From Algibacter miyuki (lineage in GTDB: Bacteria; Bacteroidota; Bacteroidia; Flavobacteriales; Flavobacteriaceae), in the NCBI RefSeq assembly GCF_030409805.1, contig NZ_JAUFQP010000001.1:531606-595605 (forward strand): a stretch of 64,000 nt of DNA, in the 5' to 3' direction. The position numbers and the translations under genes are program-made. This document shows positions 47,993 to 56,990 of this stretch, piece after piece. The stretch's first letter is position 1. Every line of letters begins with the position of its first letter. A model generated the notes under the pieces. It did no database searches and had not been told where the DNA came from. It saw only the letters and a list, made by a program, of their open reading frames with translations.

Positions 47993-48450
47993 ATGTAGAA
48001 GGCCGATGTTTGCTTAATATCTTTTAATACAAAGGTGCTGTTAAGTACACCAATATTCTCAATTTTAGACAGTTTGTACTTGATGAAATTATGATAGGAT
48101 TCTAAGTCTTTAGTGTTTATTTTTAAGATAAAATCAACTTGACCAGCCATGTGATAACATTCTTGAACTTCTTTTAAATTTTGAATTTGTTCTTCAAACT
48201 TTTCTATAAAAGCCTCGTTGTGATAGCGCATAGATACTTGGCAAATGGTGGTAACCGACCTATCAATTAATTTTTTATCCAGTATAGCAACATATTTTTT
48301 TATAAAACCTTGTTTTTCTAGTCGACGTATACGTTCGTAAACTGGAGAAGGCGTCAGGTTTAAAGAGTGAGCAATTTCTTTAGCTGTCTTTTTAGAGTCG
48401 TTTTGTAGAATTCTGAGTATGGTAATATCGGTATCGTCTAAATTTTCCAT
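47989..48450 (-). CDS. Lrp/AsnC family regulator next to tdh-kbl
   Basis: This 153-residue regulator has an N-terminal winged helix-turn-helix (about 6-55, with TDITILRILQNDSKKTAKEI and LTPSPVYERIRRLEKQGFI) and a RAM domain (about 68-145, with YHMAGQVDFILKI). It is divergent from the threonine catabolic genes 162 bp away and probably controls them; leucine or threonine as effector is inferred, as Lrp controls tdh-kbl in E. coli. It shares overall plan with the metE-linked paralogue. Confidence 0.92.
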   Translation of the reverse strand: MENLDDTDITILRILQNDSKKTAKEIAHSLNLTPSPVYERIRRLEKQGFIKKYVAILDKKLIDRSVTTICQVSMRYHNEAFIEKFEEQIQNLKEVQECYHMAGQVDFILKINTKDLESYHNFIKYKLSKIENIGVLNSTFVLKDIKQTSAFYI

Positions 48451-48555
48451 AATATTTCGAATAAAAATTATTGTAAAAGGGAGTCTATATTATCTTAAAA
48501 AGTAAATATAATGGCTTAATTTTAATTATGAAGTAGTTTTTGCTTAATTATTGTA

Positions 48556-48591
48556 TTTTGTAAATATTAAATATTATAAAATGTAATTTTG
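48556..48591 (+). promoter_or_regulatory. Promoter of tdh-kbl
   Basis: TTTTG at 48556-48560 and TAATTTTG at 48584-48591 are 23 bp apart. Transcription would start near 48597, so the GTG at 48595 is an unlikely start and the ATG at 48613 is preferred. Confidence 0.6.
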
Positions 48592-48612
48592 TAAGTGAAT
48601 AATACTTATGAT

Positions 48613-49563
48613 ATGTCTGTTAAAATTTTAATTACTGGAGCTAATGGTCAATTAGGATCTGTGCTAACAGCAACACTTCAAGACCGGTATGGACTTGAGA
48701 ATGTTGTTGTTTCTGATATTAGAAATAGTGGAAATAATCGTGGAATATTTGAAGTTATTGATGCTACGGATTATGAGCGCGTTCAAAGTGTAGTAACGCA
48801 ATATAATATTACGCAAATTTATCATTTGGCAGCGATTCTTTCTGCAAAAGGAGAAGAAAACCCGCTGCAAACCTGGGATATAAATACTAAAGCATTATTA
48901 AATGTGTTAGAAATAGCACGGCTTAATGCTATAGAAAAAGTGTTTTACCCAAGTTCTATAGCTGTTTTTGGAGAAGGAGCGCCTAAAAATAATACACCAA
49001 ACGATGCGTATTTAAATCCAACAACGGTTTACGGTATCAGTAAGGTTGATGGTGAAAATTGGGCACAATATTATTTCTTAAAGTACGGTTTAGATGTTAG
49101 GTCTATTCGGTATCCAGGCGTTATTGGGCATCAGTCCTTACCAGGAGGCGGTACAACCGATTATGCTGTTGATATTTTTCATAAAGCTGTTTTAAATGAA
49201 AAATTCAATTGTTTTTTAAGTGAAGACACAGCGTTACCTATGATATATATGGACGATGTTATTAGGTCTACAATAGAATTGATGGAAGCTCCTTCGGAAA
49301 AAATAAAGGTAAGAACCTCATATAATTTGGCAGGTGTAAGTTTTTCTCCAAAGGATGTGGCTTTAGAAATCGCTAAAATTCTTCCTAATTTTAGCATAGA
49401 TTACAAACCAGATTTCAGACAAGATATAGCTAATCATTGGCCAAAATCTATTGATGATTCTCAAGCAAAAACAGATTGGGGATGGCAGCCTAAGTATAAT
49501 TTAGAAGCTATTACTAAAACGATGATTAATGCACTTACTGAGCATTACACAGTAACTATTTAA
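48613..49563 (+). CDS. tdh: L-threonine 3-dehydrogenase, short-chain (epimerase-like) type
   Basis: With the start at 48613 it has 316 residues and begins MSVKILITGANGQLGSVL, an NAD-binding Rossmann motif. The catalytic Ser is in FYPSSIAVFG, and the Tyr-x-x-x-Lys pair in VYGISKVDGE. This is the extended SDR family that includes the characterised threonine dehydrogenase of Flavobacterium frigidimaris, and not the zinc-dependent MDR type of E. coli. It oxidises threonine to 2-amino-3-oxobutanoate. The next gene, kbl, is 27 bp away and uses that product, which supports the call strongly. Confidence 0.9.
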   Translation: MSVKILITGANGQLGSVLTATLQDRYGLENVVVSDIRNSGNNRGIFEVIDATDYERVQSVVTQYNITQIYHLAAILSAKGEENPLQTWDINTKALLNVLEIARLNAIEKVFYPSSIAVFGEGAPKNNTPNDAYLNPTTVYGISKVDGENWAQYYFLKYGLDVRSIRYPGVIGHQSLPGGGTTDYAVDIFHKAVLNEKFNCFLSEDTALPMIYMDDVIRSTIELMEAPSEKIKVRTSYNLAGVSFSPKDVALEIAKILPNFSIDYKPDFRQDIANHWPKSIDDSQAKTDWGWQPKYNLEAITKTMINALTEHYTVTI

Positions 49564-49590
49564 ATTTCAAAAAATATAAAATATACCATT

Positions 49591-50784
49591 ATGTATTCAG
49601 AAATAAAAAACGATTTACAAAACGAATTAAACGAAATAAAAGCAGCGGGATTATACAAAGAAGAACGTATTATAACGACACCTCAGGGTTCAGAAATTAG
49701 TACAACCGCATCTAGTGATGTTTTAAATTTTTGTGCTAATAATTATTTAGGATTATCGTCTCATCCCGATGTTATTAAGGCAAGTAAAGCGGCAATTGAT
49801 ACGCATGGTTTCGGTTTATCGTCTGTTCGTTTTATTTGCGGAACTCAAGATATTCATAAGGAATTAGAACAAAAAACGGCCGACTTTTTAGGTATGGAAG
49901 ATTGTATTTTATATGCAGCGGCTTTCGATGCAAATGGAGGCGTTTTTGAACCTATTTTAGGGGCCGAAGACGCTATTATTTCAGATGCTTTAAACCATGC
50001 TTCAATTATCGACGGAATTCGTTTGTGTAAAGCGGGACGTTTTAGATATAACAATAATGATATGGCTGATCTTGAAGCTCAATTAATAGAAGCTAAAGAT
50101 GCCCGTAGAAAATTAATTGTTACCGATGGTTCTTTCTCTATGGACGGTACGATTGCTCAGCTTGATAAAATTTGCGATTTAGCTGATAAATATGATGCTT
50201 TAGTGATGATTGATGAGTGTCATTCTACAGGTTTTATTGGAGCTACAGGTCGCGGTACACACGAGTATAGAAATGTTATGGGACGTGTTGATATTATTAC
50301 AGGAACCTACGGAAAAGCCTTAGGTGGTGCTTCGGGTGGTTTTACGGCTGCTAGAAAGGAAATTGTAGATATGTTAAGACAACGTTCGCGTCCTTATTTG
50401 TTTTCAAATACATTAGCGCCATCTGTGGTTGGAGCTTCTATAACGGTTATCGATTTACTTAGTAAATCCACGGATTTACGTGATAAATTAGTGGAAAACA
50501 CCGCATATTTTAGAAAAGAAATTGTAGCAGCTGGTTTCGATATTATTTCAGGCGATCATCCTATTATTCCTATTATGTTGGGCGATGCCAAGTTGGCTCA
50601 AGAATTTGCATCAAAATTATTAATAGAAGGTATTTACGTAATCGGATTCTTTTATCCTGTAGTGCCAAAAGGAAAAGCGAGAATACGGGTTCAAATTTCA
50701 GCAGCACATTCGCGTCAAGATTTAGAAAAAGGGATTCAAGCTTTTGTAAAAGTAGGGAAGGCATTAGGCGTTTTAGCGTCCTGA
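49591..50784 (+). CDS. kbl: Glycine C-acetyltransferase (2-amino-3-ketobutyrate CoA ligase)
   Basis: This 397-residue PLP enzyme splits 2-amino-3-oxobutanoate with CoA into glycine and acetyl-CoA. Motifs are [28 protein letters not shown], the [13 protein letters not shown] segment and the PLP Lys in [12 protein letters not shown]. Length is standard. With tdh it forms the full threonine-to-glycine pathway in one transcript, ended by a terminator at 50831. Confidence 0.95.
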   Translation: MYSEIKNDLQNELNEIKAAGLYKEERIITTPQGSEISTTASSDVLNFCANNYLGLSSHPDVIKASKAAIDTHGFGLSSVRFICGTQDIHKELEQKTADFLGMEDCILYAAAFDANGGVFEPILGAEDAIISDALNHASIIDGIRLCKAGRFRYNNNDMADLEAQLIEAKDARRKLIVTDGSFSMDGTIAQLDKICDLADKYDALVMIDECHSTGFIGATGRGTHEYRNVMGRVDIITGTYGKALGGASGGFTAARKEIVDMLRQRSRPYLFSNTLAPSVVGASITVIDLLSKSTDLRDKLVENTAYFRKEIVAAGFDIISGDHPIIPIMLGDAKLAQEFASKLLIEGIYVIGFFYPVVPKGKARIRVQISAAHSRQDLEKGIQAFVKVGKALGVLAS

Positions 50785-50830
50785 TTATAGCAGGTTAATT
50801 TTTAATTAACGACATTTTTTTATCCAACCA

Positions 50831-50868
50831 AAAGGCATTAAGATTTATTCTTAGTGTCTTTTTTTTAT
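50831..50868 (+). terminator. Terminator after kbl
   Basis: AAGGCATTAAGA pairs with TCTTAGTGTCTT (two wobbles) around a short loop, followed by a run of T. Confidence 0.8.
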
Positions 50869-50997
50869 TTCTTCAGCATATTATTTTTTTGTTAAACGCA
50901 GAGAAATAATACACTCTTCTAAAGGTTAAAATGAATTGTTTCAAAAGCTTTAATTTTTGATGTAAAACGTGTAAATTTATCTTTTAAAAATAGATTT

Positions 50998-53295
50998 ATG
51001 AGCAGTTCAGCAAAAGATAAAGCAAAAACACCAGAGGGATTTACCAATTTAAAAACGGAAGCTCCACCGAAAAACACGGTAGGTTTTGGCGCTTTAAAAG
51101 CGGCTGCAATACAAGTTAATAAATACATGAAAACTTCTGATGCGTTGAAGTTATCATTGAAAATAAATCAGAAAGGTGGTTTTGATTGTCCAGGTTGTGC
51201 TTGGCCAGATCCGGATGATGAGCGTTCTGTTATTGGTGAATACTGTGAAAATGGTATGAAAGCTATTGCAGAAGAAGCACAGAATAAAACTATTAATCGC
51301 AATTTTTTTGCAAAATATGCTGTAGATGAATTGGCAAATTTTACCGATTTTGAAATTGGTAAATCTGGTCGTTTAGCAGAACCTATGTTTTTGCCGGAAG
51401 GGGCTACGCATTACCAACCCATTTCTTGGGAAGCTGCTTTTGAGAAAGTAGGAAGCCATTTAAATGCGCTAAATAATCCAGACGAAGCTGCTTTTTATAC
51501 CTCAGGAAGAACGACGAATGAGGCGGCTTTTTTATATCAATTATTTGTACGCGAATTTGGAACTTCAAATTTACCCGATTGTTCGAATATGTGTCATGAA
51601 GCCAGTGGAAGCGCACTTACTGAAACTTTAGGTATTGGTAAAGGCTCGGTAAAATTAGACGATTTATATAAAGCTGAAGTGGTTATGGTTATTGGTCAAA
51701 ACCCAGCAACCAATCACCCAAGAATGCTTAGTGCTTTAGAGAAATGTAAAAATAATGGCGGTAAAATAATAGCGATTAATCCGTTGCCAGAAGCGGGCTT
51801 AATTAAATTCACCAATCCTCAAAATCCTATAAAACTATTAACCGGTGGTACAAAATTAGCCGATGTTTTTGTGCCAATTACTATAAATGGCGATGTGGCT
51901 TTTATAAAGGCAATTCTTCTAAAATTATTAGAAAAAGAAGAGGAGCTAGGTAATGTTTTTGATAAACATTTTATTGAAGAATATACTAGTGATTACAACG
52001 CGTTTATAGCCGATTTAAAAACTTATAATTTTGATGAATGCTTAAAAGCTTCCGGTGTTTCTTTAGATGTTTTTAATCAAACTTTCGATTTAATTTTAAA
52101 TAATGAAAAAATTATTGTGTGTTGGGCCATGGGGTTAACGCAGCATGAAAATGCGGTTGATAATATTCGAGAGCTTGTTAATTTGCTTTTATTAAAAGGA
52201 AGTATCGGTAAGGAAGGCGCTGGAACTTGTCCTGTACGTGGGCATTCTAACGTACAAGGCGATAGAACGGTTGGTATATGGGAAGCTGCTCCACAAGCTT
52301 TTTTAGATAAAATTGAAACTAAGTATGGGTTTAAACCGAGTGCAAAACATGGTTTTTCAGTTATTGAAACCATTAAAGCCATGTACGATAAAAAGGTAAA
52401 AGTCTTTTTTGGTTTAGGTGGTAATTTTATTTCAGCTGTGCCTGATACGGGTTATTCAGCTCAAGGATTAGCTAATTGTAACTTAACGGTGCATGTGAGT
52501 ACAAAGCTGAATCGTTCGCATTTGGTTACGGGTAAAGAAGCTTTGATTTTACCATGTTTAGGACGTACCGAAAAAGATTATCAAAAATCTGGAGAACAGG
52601 TGCAAAGTGTAGAGAATTCAATGGGTGTGGTATCATCTACTAAAGGTATTTTAGAACCATGCTCTGATGCTTTATTAAGCGAAGTTGCCGTGGTTTGTGG
52701 TGTTGCACATGCGACTTTAAAACATAAAACTAAAGTGAAATGGTTATCTTATAAAGATGATTATAAATTGGTTCGTGATGATATTGCTGAAGTGGTTTCT
52801 GGTTTCGAGGATTACAATACGCGTTTAAAAAATCCGTCAGGCTTTTATTTACCAAATGGGGCTCGCGTTAGAAAATTTAATACCAAAACAGGAAAAGCTA
52901 ATTTTTCGGTTAATAAACTTCCTGAATGGAAATTAAAGGATGATGAATTGATTATGATGACAATACGTAGTCACGATCAATTTAATACCACAATTTACGG
53001 ATTAGATGATCGCTATAGAGGTGTTTTTAACGAACGTCGTATTATTTTTATGAATCGTGAAGACATGAAGGAGCGAGGCTTAAAAGAACATCATGTGGTT
53101 AATTTAAAGTCGGAATTTAAAGGTGTTAAACGCCATGCTCACAATTTTAAAGTGGTTGGTTATGATATTCCTAAAAACTGCTGTGCTACGTATTTTCCTG
53201 AAACTAATGTGCTGGTACCATTAGATAGTTTTGCGCATACCGCAAAGACTCCAGCATCTAAAAGTGTGGTGATTACGGTAGAAGCATCTGTTTAA
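50998..53295 (+). CDS. FdhF/YdeP-family molybdopterin oxidoreductase
   Basis: This 765-residue protein belongs to the DMSO-reductase superfamily, branch FdhF/YdeP. The Fe-S binding segment is GGFDCPGCAWPDPDDERS with ...EYCENG, and VMVIGQNPATNHPRML, CPVRGHSNVQGDRTVG and GGNFISAVPD bind the molybdopterin. The C-terminal part (from about 630) is the usual barrel for the cofactor. No signal peptide is present, so it acts in the cytoplasm. The reaction of YdeP proteins is not known; E. coli YdeP is linked to acid resistance. It has its own promoter region and lies 165 bp before nirB, so cotranscription is uncertain. Confidence 0.85.
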   Translation: MSSSAKDKAKTPEGFTNLKTEAPPKNTVGFGALKAAAIQVNKYMKTSDALKLSLKINQKGGFDCPGCAWPDPDDERSVIGEYCENGMKAIAEEAQNKTINRNFFAKYAVDELANFTDFEIGKSGRLAEPMFLPEGATHYQPISWEAAFEKVGSHLNALNNPDEAAFYTSGRTTNEAAFLYQLFVREFGTSNLPDCSNMCHEASGSALTETLGIGKGSVKLDDLYKAEVVMVIGQNPATNHPRMLSALEKCKNNGGKIIAINPLPEAGLIKFTNPQNPIKLLTGGTKLADVFVPITINGDVAFIKAILLKLLEKEEELGNVFDKHFIEEYTSDYNAFIADLKTYNFDECLKASGVSLDVFNQTFDLILNNEKIIVCWAMGLTQHENAVDNIRELVNLLLLKGSIGKEGAGTCPVRGHSNVQGDRTVGIWEAAPQAFLDKIETKYGFKPSAKHGFSVIETIKAMYDKKVKVFFGLGGNFISAVPDTGYSAQGLANCNLTVHVSTKLNRSHLVTGKEALILPCLGRTEKDYQKSGEQVQSVENSMGVVSSTKGILEPCSDALLSEVAVVCGVAHATLKHKTKVKWLSYKDDYKLVRDDIAEVVSGFEDYNTRLKNPSGFYLPNGARVRKFNTKTGKANFSVNKLPEWKLKDDELIMMTIRSHDQFNTTIYGLDDRYRGVFNERRIIFMNREDMKERGLKEHHVVNLKSEFKGVKRHAHNFKVVGYDIPKNCCATYFPETNVLVPLDSFAHTAKTPASKSVVITVEASV

Positions 53296-53388
53296 ATCCT
53301 GATATTTTGATAATTCATAATCCTGTTTTTTGCCTAATACTTAATTAAACGATTATCAATTTAAGAAATATGTAATTATTGGGGGTGC

Positions 53389-53456
53389 TACGTAAAAAAC
53401 TACAAGTTTAAGTATTGAAATTAAGTAAAATTACTTAGTTTTGTGTTAAATACGTA
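53389..53456 (+). promoter_or_regulatory. nirB promoter with candidate operators
   Basis: The promoter is TTG at 53415-53417 and TAGTTTTG at 53436-53443 with an 18-bp spacer. A perfect inverted repeat, TAAGTAA-AA-TTACTTA (53422-53437), fills the spacer and touches the -7 element; a 7-2-7 plan is known from NarL-type sites. TACGTA occurs at 53389 and 53451. Another TAAGTA lies at 53409. Confidence 0.6.
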
Positions 53457-53460
53457 GTTT

Positions 53461-55974
53461 ATGAAAAATATCATAGTTGTTGGAAATGGAATGGTTGGTT
53501 ATAAATTTTGTGAAAAATTTGCAGCACAATCTGGAAATGAAGCATTTAAAGTAACGGTTTTTGGTGAAGAACCTCGCCCAGCGTACGATCGTGTACACTT
53601 AAGTGAGTTTTTTGAAAATCAAGATGCCAAAGCGTTAGAAATGGCACCTGCCGAATGGTATACCGAAAATGGTATAGAATTAATAACAGGTGAACGTGTT
53701 AGTGATATTCATCGTTCAAAAAAGACCATAACAACGGTTAAAGACCGTGAATTTTCATACGACTACTTAGTTTTAGCTACAGGATCATCTGCTTTTGTAC
53801 CACCAATAAAAGGTGTTGAGAAAGAAGGTGTTTTTGTATATAGAACTATTGAAGATCTAGAAGGCATGTTGGCGTATGCTGAAAAGGTTAAAAAAACAAA
53901 TCCTAACCCTAGAGCTGCCGTACTTGGTGGTGGGTTATTAGGTTTAGAGGCGGGTAAAGCTGCTATGGATATGGGGTTAGAGCCACATATTGTAGAGTTC
54001 GCTTCCAAATTAATGCCAAGGCAATTAGATTCACGTAGTAGCCAGGTGCTTCAATTAAAATTGGAGTCTATCGGTTTAAATATTCATCTAAGTAAAGCAA
54101 CCAATCAAATTTTAGGAGATAAAGCAATTACGGGAATGGAGTTTGGAGAAGACGACGTTTTAGATTGTGATATGCTTATTATTTCAGCAGGAATTAGACC
54201 AAGAGATGAACTTGGTAAAACTTGCGGTTTAGAAATGGGCGTACGTGGTGGTATTGTGGTGGATAACAAGATGCAAACATCAGACGATAGTATTTATGCT
54301 ATTGGTGAAATAGCACTTTACAATCAAATGATTTTTGGTTTAGTAGCTCCGGGTTATGATATGGCCGGTGTTGCTGTCGATCAAATTTTAGGTAAGACCG
54401 AAAGTTTAATGCCTGCCGAAATTGATATGTCTACCAAATTAAAATTAATTGGTGTTGATGTGGCGAGTTTTGGAGAACCTTTTATGCCGGCATCAAAAGG
54501 GCATTCGGTTATTTTTGAAAATAAAACACAACATTTATATAAAAGAATTAATGTTAGTCTCGATGGTAAAAGTCTTTTAGGGGGTATTTTAGTTGGTGAT
54601 GCATCCGATTATAATATGCTTCATCAAGTGTACTTAAATGGTATGGCTATCCCGGAAGATGCTGCACAATTAATATTACCAGCAACTGAAGGCGGTGCTT
54701 TTGGTAGTGCTTTAGATTTACCAGATACGGCACAAATTTGTTCTTGTGAAAATGTAAGTAAAGGTCAGATTTGTGGAGCTATTAAAGATGGTTCTTGCGA
54801 AGATTTAGCCGGTGTAATTTCATCAACTAAAGCCAGTACAAGTTGTGGAGGTTGTAAACCTATGGTTACCGATTTGGTAAACGAAACGTTGAAATCTCTT
54901 GGTAAAACGGTTAAAAATGTCATTTGTGAGCATTTTGAATATAGTCGTCAAGAATTATACGGCATTATTAAAATTAAAAAACTAACCTCTTTTAATGAGG
55001 TTCTTGATACTTGTGGAACCGGTCATGGTTGCGAAACTTGTAAACCATTAGTATCTTCTATTTTTGCTAGTTTATATAATTTCACCCCCAATAAAGAAGA
55101 CGTTACACAAGATACAAACGATAAATTTTTAGCCAATATTCAGCGTAACGGAACGTATTCTGTGGTACCAAGAATTGCTGGTGGAGAAATTACTCCCGAA
55201 GGTTTAATTGTTTTGGGTCAAATTGGTTCAAAATATAATTTATACACAAAAATTACCGGTGGTGCACGTATCGATTTCTTTGGAGCAGAATTAAACGATT
55301 TACCAGCTATTTGGAAAGAGTTAATAGATGCTGGTTTCGAGAGTGGACATGCTTACGGAAAATCTTTAAGAACAGTAAAAAGTTGTGTAGGGTCTACTTG
55401 GTGTCGTTACGGTTTAGATGAAAGTATTTCTTTTGCTATAGAATTAGAAAATAGATATAAAGGTTTACGTTCTCCTCATAAATTAAAAGGAGGTGTTTCT
55501 GGATGTATCCGTGAATGTGCCGAAGCCCGTGGAAAAGATTTTGGTGTAATTGCTGTAGAAGGTGGATGGAATTTATATGTTGGTGGAAACGGTGGTGCAA
55601 CCCCAAGACATGCCGAGTTATTAGCTGAAAAAATAGATAATGAAACGGTTTTAAAATATTTAGATCGTTACTTAATGTATTACATACAAACAGCTGCTCC
55701 ATTAATGAGAACTGCTGCTTGGTTAGATAAGTTAGAAGGTGGTATCGAGCAATTGAAAAAAATTGTAATTGATGATAGCTTAAATATTGCTACGGAATTA
55801 GAAAAAGAAATGCAGTTTTTGATAGATGCTTACGAGTGTGAATGGAAACAAGCTATAGAGAACGAAAACACTAAAAAACGTTTTAATCATTTTGTGAATT
55901 CAGATGATAGAGATGATAATTTAGTATTTGTTCCTATGAGAGATCAAAAAATGCCAGAACACTGGAAAAATTAA
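53461..55974 (+). CDS. nirB: NAD(P)H-dependent nitrite reductase, large subunit
   Basis: This 837-residue enzyme reduces nitrite to ammonium with six electrons from NAD(P)H. The FAD/NAD part is at 1-300 (GNGMVGYKFCEKF at the start, GGGLLGLEAG near 160). A BFD-like [2Fe-2S] site follows (C427-S-C429 and C462-G-G-C465), then a second Cys-rich segment (C489, C518, C524, C527). The siroheme/4Fe-4S ligands are C642-x5-C648 and C682-x3-C686. Length fits NirB. It is followed by nirD after 30 bp and begins the nitrate-use unit. Confidence 0.95.
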   Translation: MKNIIVVGNGMVGYKFCEKFAAQSGNEAFKVTVFGEEPRPAYDRVHLSEFFENQDAKALEMAPAEWYTENGIELITGERVSDIHRSKKTITTVKDREFSYDYLVLATGSSAFVPPIKGVEKEGVFVYRTIEDLEGMLAYAEKVKKTNPNPRAAVLGGGLLGLEAGKAAMDMGLEPHIVEFASKLMPRQLDSRSSQVLQLKLESIGLNIHLSKATNQILGDKAITGMEFGEDDVLDCDMLIISAGIRPRDELGKTCGLEMGVRGGIVVDNKMQTSDDSIYAIGEIALYNQMIFGLVAPGYDMAGVAVDQILGKTESLMPAEIDMSTKLKLIGVDVASFGEPFMPASKGHSVIFENKTQHLYKRINVSLDGKSLLGGILVGDASDYNMLHQVYLNGMAIPEDAAQLILPATEGGAFGSALDLPDTAQICSCENVSKGQICGAIKDGSCEDLAGVISSTKASTSCGGCKPMVTDLVNETLKSLGKTVKNVICEHFEYSRQELYGIIKIKKLTSFNEVLDTCGTGHGCETCKPLVSSIFASLYNFTPNKEDVTQDTNDKFLANIQRNGTYSVVPRIAGGEITPEGLIVLGQIGSKYNLYTKITGGARIDFFGAELNDLPAIWKELIDAGFESGHAYGKSLRTVKSCVGSTWCRYGLDESISFAIELENRYKGLRSPHKLKGGVSGCIRECAEARGKDFGVIAVEGGWNLYVGGNGGATPRHAELLAEKIDNETVLKYLDRYLMYYIQTAAPLMRTAAWLDKLEGGIEQLKKIVIDDSLNIATELEKEMQFLIDAYECEWKQAIENENTKKRFNHFVNSDDRDDNLVFVPMRDQKMPEHWKN

Positions 55975-56004
55975 AAATAATTCTTATTTCAAACAGATAT
56001 ATTT

Positions 56005-56382
56005 ATGGAAACTTTATTATTAAAATACAAAACAGTAAAAGAAGAAGACGTAAAAGTTTGGTTTAAAGCGGCTTCAGTAGATGCCTTTCCTAAAGATGGA
56101 GGCGCATGTGTAAAGTATAAAGATTTACAAATTGCTGTTTTCAATTTTTCTAGATTGAATACATGGTACGCTTGTCAAAATTTGTCTCCAGAAAAACAAG
56201 AAATGGTTTTATCTAGAGGTATGTTAGGCGATCATAAAGGAATTCCTAAAATAGCTTGTCCGTTGCATAAAAAAACATTTTCATTAGAAACTGGAGAGAA
56301 TTTAAATGGAGATTTAGATGCTATTGCTACGTATCCGGTGAAGATAGAAGCAGAAAATGTGTATATTGGCTTTTCAGATTAA
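56005..56382 (+). CDS. nirD: Nitrite reductase small subunit
   Basis: This 125-residue Rieske-fold protein pairs with NirB. The fold marks are WYACQNLSPEKQEMVLSRG and KIACPLHKKTFSLETG. Only the second half of the usual Rieske ligand set (CPLH) is present; the first Cys-x-His reads CQN, so no [2Fe-2S] cluster is expected, as in other NirD proteins. It lies 30 bp after nirB and 11 bp before the DUF4202 gene. Confidence 0.9.
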   Translation: METLLLKYKTVKEEDVKVWFKAASVDAFPKDGGACVKYKDLQIAVFNFSRLNTWYACQNLSPEKQEMVLSRGMLGDHKGIPKIACPLHKKTFSLETGENLNGDLDAIATYPVKIEAENVYIGFSD

Positions 56383-56393
56383 AAAATGAAACC

Positions 56394-56978
56394 ATGAAAC
56401 CAACAAGATTTGAAACTGCGATTGCTTTAATTGATAAAAAAAATGCTGAAGATGTAAATACGTATTCGGTTTCGGGTATGGAATATCCAAAAGAATTATT
56501 GTACTCACAACGCATGAGTAGAACCTTGTTGCAGTTTGATCCGAATGCTTCTAAAGCCTTACAGATAGCGGCTAGAGCACAGCATATTTGCAGATGGAAA
56601 ATTGCTAGAAATGAGTACCCAATGGATCGTGTAGGGTATTTAAAATGGCGCCAAGATTTAAAGCAAATGCATGCTGAATTAACCGGTGATATTTTAAAAG
56701 AAGTAGGTTACGATAATGAATTTATAGATCGCGTTAAGGCTATTGTACTTAAAAAATTAATCAAGAAAAATAAAGAATCTCAGACTATTGAAGATGTTAT
56801 TTGCTTAGTGTTTCTTGATTTTTACTTCGATGAATTTGCTGCTAAGCACAGTGATGAAAAAATAATTGATATTCTACAAAAAACTTGGAAAAAAATGTCT
56901 GATGAAGGGCATGCTGCGGCTTTGAAAATTCAGTTTTCTGAAAAGAGTTTGGCTTTAGTAAAACAAGCCATTTCGTAA
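56394..56978 (+). CDS. DUF4202 family protein in the nitrite-reductase operon
   Basis: This 194-residue protein is all-helical and soluble, with the conserved segments ARAQHICRWKIARNEYPMDR (about 58-77), WRQDLKQMHAELTGDIL (about 84-100) and IEDVICLVFLDFYFDEF (about 130-147). The His, Asp and Glu in these positions resemble a metal-binding helical fold, possibly HD-like. I accept ATG 56394; the ATG at 56386 is followed by a stop after three codons. It lies 11 bp after nirD and 12 bp before the sensor kinase, so it is part of the operon. DUF4202 proteins have no known function. Confidence 0.85.
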   Translation: MKPTRFETAIALIDKKNAEDVNTYSVSGMEYPKELLYSQRMSRTLLQFDPNASKALQIAARAQHICRWKIARNEYPMDRVGYLKWRQDLKQMHAELTGDILKEVGYDNEFIDRVKAIVLKKLIKKNKESQTIEDVICLVFLDFYFDEFAAKHSDEKIIDILQKTWKKMSDEGHAAALKIQFSEKSLALVKQAIS

Positions 56979-56990
56979 ATTATATTCGCT

